Positions 60,897-64,000 of a stretch of DNA of 64,000 nucleotides are shown here, piece by piece. The stretch's first letter is position 1. Each line of letters opens with the position of its first letter. The stretch covers positions 62,001-126,000 of the forward strand of contig NZ_JAHXZS010000004.1 in the NCBI RefSeq assembly GCF_019740335.1, read 5' to 3'. The DNA comes from Alteraquisediminimonas sediminicola. GTDB taxonomy: Bacteria; Pseudomonadota; Alphaproteobacteria; Sphingomonadales; Sphingomonadaceae. The notes below the pieces were generated by a model. That model searched no databases, was not told where the DNA came from, and saw only the letters and a program-made list of their open reading frames with translations. The translations under genes were made by a program, and so were the position numbers.

Positions 60897-62432
60897 ATGT
60901 CAGCGGATGACGATCAGGCCGAGGTAATAAAGTTCTTTGCGTCGGGCGCGGCATTTGAGGGGCATCCGGTGGTGCGCCGCATCGATACCCATGGGGCGAC
61001 GGTATTCCTGACCGCTGATCGCGCGTGGAAGCTGAAACGCGCGGTGCGGTTTAATTATCTCGATTTCTCGACGGCGGCGCGGCGACGCGCGGTGCTGGAA
61101 ACCGAACTGCACCTCAATCGCCGCACCGCGCCTGCGCTATATCGCGCGGTGCATCCGATCACGCGCGGGGCGGATGGGGATTTGCACATCGGCGGGTCGG
61201 GCGCGGCGGTGGATTGGGTGCTGGAGATGGTCCGCTTTCCCGATGGGGCCTTGTTGAGCGAGATCGTCGATCAGGTCGGGCTGGCCGATGAACTACTGCT
61301 GCGCCTTGCCGATCATGTGGTGGCGTTTCACCGCGATGCACCGATTCATCAAGGCGATACGGGCAGCACAAGATTTCGACGCGCGGTGGAGGGCAATGTC
61401 TCGAGCCTTGCCGTGGTGGGCGATATATTCGACCCTGCAATGGTCGCGACATTGGTGGCGGGGTTGCGCGATGCGACCGAACATCATGCGGCCTTGCTGG
61501 ATCAACGGGCGGTGATGGGGCGGGTGCGGCATCTGCATGGCGATCTCCACCTCCATAATATCGCGCTGATCGATGGCGGGCCGACGCCATTTGACTGCCT
61601 TGAGTTCGATGAAGATCTTGCCACCATCGACACGCTGTATGATCTGGCCTTTTTGCTGATGGACCTGTGGCATCGCGATTTGCACCGCGCGGCCAATCTC
61701 ATCTTCAATCGCTATCTCGATCTGATGGCCGAGGATGAAGCGGGTATCGCCTTGATGCCCTTGTTCCTTGCCCTGCGGGCGACGATCCGCGCCCATGTCA
61801 TGGCGCAACAGGCCGCGCGGCACCCGGATGATCCGACATTATTGGCGCAGGCTCAGGATTTTCTGGCGTTGGCGCTGCATTCTCTGGACCCGGTGAAGCC
61901 CCGATTAATCGCGGTGGGGGGATTATCGGGCAGCGGCAAGACCACGCTCGCGCAAGCCTTGGCCTGTGATCTTGGGCGCGCTCCGGGGGCGCGGTTGTTG
62001 CGGAGCGATGTGTTGCGCAAGCGCTTGGCCGGGGTCGCGCCCGAAACACGGCTGGGACCAGCGGCTTATGCCAAGGGCAGCAGTACGGCGGTCTATGCCC
62101 ATCTCTACGCGCTGGCGGCGGCGGCGCTGGGTCAACAACAGGCGGTCATCGCCGATGCGGTCTTTGCGCTGCCAAAGGAACGCGCGGCGATTGCAGCGGT
62201 CGGGCAACAAATGGAGGTCGAGACGGTCGGCATCTGGCTTGATAGCGGGGAGGCGATGCGCGTGGCGCGGGTCAATGCCCGCTTTGGCGATGCCTCGGAT
62301 GCGGACGCGACCATTGCCGCTGCCCAATCAAAGATCCAAGTCGGGCCGCTGGCGGATTGGCGCGTGCTGGATGCGACCGGCGGGGCGGATGAGGTCGCCA
62401 ATCGCGCGCGCCGCGCCCTTGGCTGGGGCTAA
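60897..62432 (+). CDS. Fusion of aminoglycoside-phosphotransferase-like and AAA/P-loop kinase domains
   Basis: 511 residues. N-terminal APH-like half (about 1-330): 'HLHGDLHLHNIALIDG' (catalytic Asp and Asn) and 'FDCLEFDEDLATIDTLYDLA' (metal Asp). C-terminal half: Walker A 'AVGGLSGSGKTTLAQALACD', with 'LLRSDVLRKRLAG' and 'AVIADAVFALPKERAAI'. The arrangement matches proteins annotated as bifunctional phosphotransferase/ATP-binding, often found in proteobacteria; the substrate is unknown. It is unlikely to be a genuine antibiotic-resistance enzyme. Confidence 0.86.
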   Translation: MSADDDQAEVIKFFASGAAFEGHPVVRRIDTHGATVFLTADRAWKLKRAVRFNYLDFSTAARRRAVLETELHLNRRTAPALYRAVHPITRGADGDLHIGGSGAAVDWVLEMVRFPDGALLSEIVDQVGLADELLLRLADHVVAFHRDAPIHQGDTGSTRFRRAVEGNVSSLAVVGDIFDPAMVATLVAGLRDATEHHAALLDQRAVMGRVRHLHGDLHLHNIALIDGGPTPFDCLEFDEDLATIDTLYDLAFLLMDLWHRDLHRAANLIFNRYLDLMAEDEAGIALMPLFLALRATIRAHVMAQQAARHPDDPTLLAQAQDFLALALHSLDPVKPRLIAVGGLSGSGKTTLAQALACDLGRAPGARLLRSDVLRKRLAGVAPETRLGPAAYAKGSSTAVYAHLYALAAAALGQQQAVIADAVFALPKERAAIAAVGQQMEVETVGIWLDSGEAMRVARVNARFGDASDADATIAAAQSKIQVGPLADWRVLDATGGADEVANRARRALGWG

Positions 62433-62455
62433 GGCGAACCGTTCAGGCACCCCGT

Positions 62456-63556
62456 TCAGGCGCGCTGGGCCGCCGCGATTGCGGGACGCAGCCCACCCTG
62501 CCAAAGGGCCGCGAGCAGGTCCGTCTGGGTGATGATGCCCATAAGTCGCCCCGTCTTGTCCGTCACCAAGACCTGATGCACCGCGCCCCCCGCCAAAATG
62601 GGGAGCAGTTCTTCAATCTCCATCTCCGGTCGGGCCGTGGCGACGGATCGGCGCATCTTTTGGCTGAGACGGGTTTTGCTGGCCGGGTTCAGATCGCCCA
62701 ATTCGATCAGACCCTGCACCTGATAGCGGCTATCCACCACCGGCATCGCCAGCAAATGCAGCGCTCGCATTTTCGCATAAGCCGCATCGATCCGATCATC
62801 GACATGGCCGCAAACAATATCGCGCGACATGATATCGGCGCAGTCGATCCGGCGATGGCGATGCAGGCGACGATGGGCGCGGGCTTCGGCACGGCGGAAC
62901 ACGGCGTGCAGATCTTCCGGGTTGATGTCGAGCACTTCGCCATGATCGGCTAGCGCATCGTCGATATCGGCGGTGGTAAAGCCGATCCGCTCCAAAGGCG
63001 GCAGATCGATGGTGCCATGGAGATTGGTCGCGCTCGGCACGGCCCGGTGCGGATAATCATGGCGCGTGGCCTTGTGGAACAACCACCCGCAGGCCAGCAG
63101 CAACAAGGAATTAAGCCCGACCGGGATAAAGGCAAAGGACCAGCCCGCCGCCGTCACCGCCGGTCCGCCGATCACCGAGGTCAACGCCACCGCGCCACCG
63201 GGCGGGTGCAGGCAATTGGCGAGGCTCATCACGATGATCGCCCCTGCCACCGCCAAGGCTGCGGCCAATATCGGATCGGGGCAGATCAGATAGGCGGCAT
63301 GGCCCGCCAGCGCCGACAGCATATTGCCGCCGACGATCGACCAAGGCTGGGCCAAAGGACTGGCCGGCACGGCGAACAACAACACCGCCGATGCACCCAT
63401 CGGCGCGATGAGAAAGGGGAGGGAGGCGAGATCATGCTGGAGCCACAAGCGGCAGGTAAAGCCGGTCAGCAACAGGCCCAATAACGCGCCCAATGCAGAT
63501 CGACCCCAGCCATGACGGCCTATCAACGGCATGAAATTGCCGCGGCGCTCGGTCAT
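62456..63556 (-). CDS. HPP-family membrane protein with two CBS domains
   Basis: 366 residues. The N-terminal third has 4-5 membrane helices (about 18-40, 47-65, 76-96, 100-120, 125-160) and the family signature 'LANCLHPPGGAVAL'. The C-terminal part carries a CBS pair ('IMSRDIVCGHVDDRIDAAYA', 'LLAMPVVDSRYQVQGLIEL' and 'HQVLVTDKTGRLMGIITQ') that binds adenine nucleotides. HPP proteins are implicated in nitrite transport in other organisms; the CBS pair may gate transport by energy state. It lies next to a globin gene on the same strand. Confidence 0.88.
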   Translation of the reverse strand: MTERRGNFMPLIGRHGWGRSALGALLGLLLTGFTCRLWLQHDLASLPFLIAPMGASAVLLFAVPASPLAQPWSIVGGNMLSALAGHAAYLICPDPILAAALAVAGAIIVMSLANCLHPPGGAVALTSVIGGPAVTAAGWSFAFIPVGLNSLLLLACGWLFHKATRHDYPHRAVPSATNLHGTIDLPPLERIGFTTADIDDALADHGEVLDINPEDLHAVFRRAEARAHRRLHRHRRIDCADIMSRDIVCGHVDDRIDAAYAKMRALHLLAMPVVDSRYQVQGLIELGDLNPASKTRLSQKMRRSVATARPEMEIEELLPILAGGAVHQVLVTDKTGRLMGIITQTDLLAALWQGGLRPAIAAAQRA

Positions 63557-63582
63557 CTGTCTCGCCTCCCCCTGATTGACGT

Positions 63583-64000
63583 TTAGGCGGCTTCGGTTTC
63601 CCGCTCTTCGTAGTATTCGCTTTCCTTGCCGATCAGAATGTCAGCGAGGAACCAATAGGCTTCGCCCCATGCGTTCAGCACTTCATCCGTGGCGGCATCG
63701 CCCAAGACGTCGCGGATCGCGGGCAGCAGGGCTTCGGCTACCAATGGATAATGTTCAGCCTTTACACCGGTTTCGACATGGCGGGCAACCATGCGCGCAA
63801 CCGGGGCGGAGAGGTTTTCGAGCTTGTCGATATTCTGGGCATAGCCAAGGATCGCCCCCGCCAGCCGCTTTGGCTGTTCGCCGCTTGCCTGTGCCGATTG
63901 ATCGAACATCGCCTTTACCTCTTCGTTCTCGAACAGGCGTTCATACATACGCGTGGTGATGGCAACGCCATGCTGTTGCAATGCGGTACCCGTCGATTTG
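63583..64000 (-). CDS. Single-domain bacterial globin (5' end outside window)
   Basis: The frame is open to the window edge, so the N-terminus is missing. Visible globin features: 'GVAITTRMYERLFENEEVKA', 'GAILGYAQNIDKLENLSAPV', the proximal His in 'MVARHVETGVKAEHYPLVAE' and 'NAWGEAYWFLADILIGKE'. It ends soon after the globin fold, without the FAD/NAD reductase of flavohaemoglobin, so it is a Vitreoscilla-type haemoglobin or NO-binding globin. It is 27 bases upstream of the HPP-CBS gene, probably one operon, possibly for nitrogen-oxide handling. Confidence 0.88.
   Translation of the reverse strand, partial: KSTGTALQQHGVAITTRMYERLFENEEVKAMFDQSAQASGEQPKRLAGAILGYAQNIDKLENLSAPVARMVARHVETGVKAEHYPLVAEALLPAIRDVLGDAATDEVLNAWGEAYWFLADILIGKESEYYEERETEAA

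Noticed and set aside
60897-62432. Antibiotic-resistance aminoglycoside phosphotransferase
   Set aside because: The APH-like fold is fused to a P-loop kinase and sits among housekeeping genes. This architecture is a widespread chromosomal protein, not a resistance determinant.
1-64000. tRNA, rRNA and other known structured RNA genes
   Set aside because: No cloverleaf with a plausible anticodon stem, no rRNA-like stretch and no recognised riboswitch was seen by eye. A covariance-model scan would be needed to be certain.

Overview
The window looks like a chromosomal or large-replicon stretch of an alphaproteobacterium of the sphingomonad group (Sphingomonas, Sphingobium, Novosphingobium or relatives). 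This is inferred from the gene repertoire: several TonB-dependent receptors with 'IVVTARKR'-type N-termini, many Rieske oxygenases and short-chain dehydrogenases, sulfatase genes, and a GC-rich codon style. No rRNA, tRNA or CRISPR array was recognised.

Layout. 0-0.5 kb holds the C-terminal part of a short-chain dehydrogenase. 0.6-5.1 kb is mobile debris: a decayed NucS-like nuclease, a truncated phage packaging module (ParB/methylase, DUF5681, large terminase) and a chimeric IS3-family element. 5.4-17.5 kb is an envelope block: tandem universal stress protein translationally coupled to a 2825-residue cyclic beta-1,2-glucan synthase (NdvB type), a small repeat-containing lipoprotein, a membrane protein and an L,D-transpeptidase. 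18.4-26.6 kb is a sulfatase locus: TonB receptor, arylsulfatase and its formylglycine-generating enzyme on the minus strand, with a divergent TetR regulator and a Rieske oxygenase on the plus strand. 26.6-32.5 kb holds a second TonB receptor, an MDR reductase and a graveyard of broken genes and IS ends.

32.5-42.7 kb is the most interesting part: a catabolic regulon. One plus-strand operon encodes SDR, lipoyl-hydrolase E2 (AcoC type), E1 alpha, E1 beta, SDR and a SnoaL-like protein. It converges on a minus-strand operon of Rieske oxygenase, TIM-barrel isomerase and TetR. A second Rieske oxygenase is transcribed divergently from the first. The promoter of the plus-strand operon and the intergenic promoter between the two Rieske genes have the same architecture: TTGACR, 17 bases, TAACCA, with the -10 inside an ATAACCAC(G/T)GTTAT dyad and a second related site exactly 22 bases downstream. 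I infer one regulon, probably controlled by the TetR encoded inside it. It plausibly hydroxylates an alicyclic or aromatic compound, oxidises it to an alpha-diketone or acyloin and cleaves that with a TPP/lipoyl complex.

43-55 kb continues the accessory catabolic theme (VOC, GST, SRPBCC with a frameshift, NTF2-like, SDR, ketosteroid-dehydrogenase-like flavoprotein, old-yellow-enzyme-type reductase, TetR, Baeyer-Villiger monooxygenase), interrupted by an OmpA-like protein and a DUF2322 protein. 55.8-58.7 kb is a compact type III polyketide synthase, methyltransferase and FAD hydroxylase operon, likely for a phenolic lipid or quinone. 58.7-64 kb returns to housekeeping-like genes: an Hsp70 relative coupled to a GreA/GreB-like protein, a kinase/ATPase fusion, an HPP-CBS membrane protein and a single-domain globin cut by the window edge.
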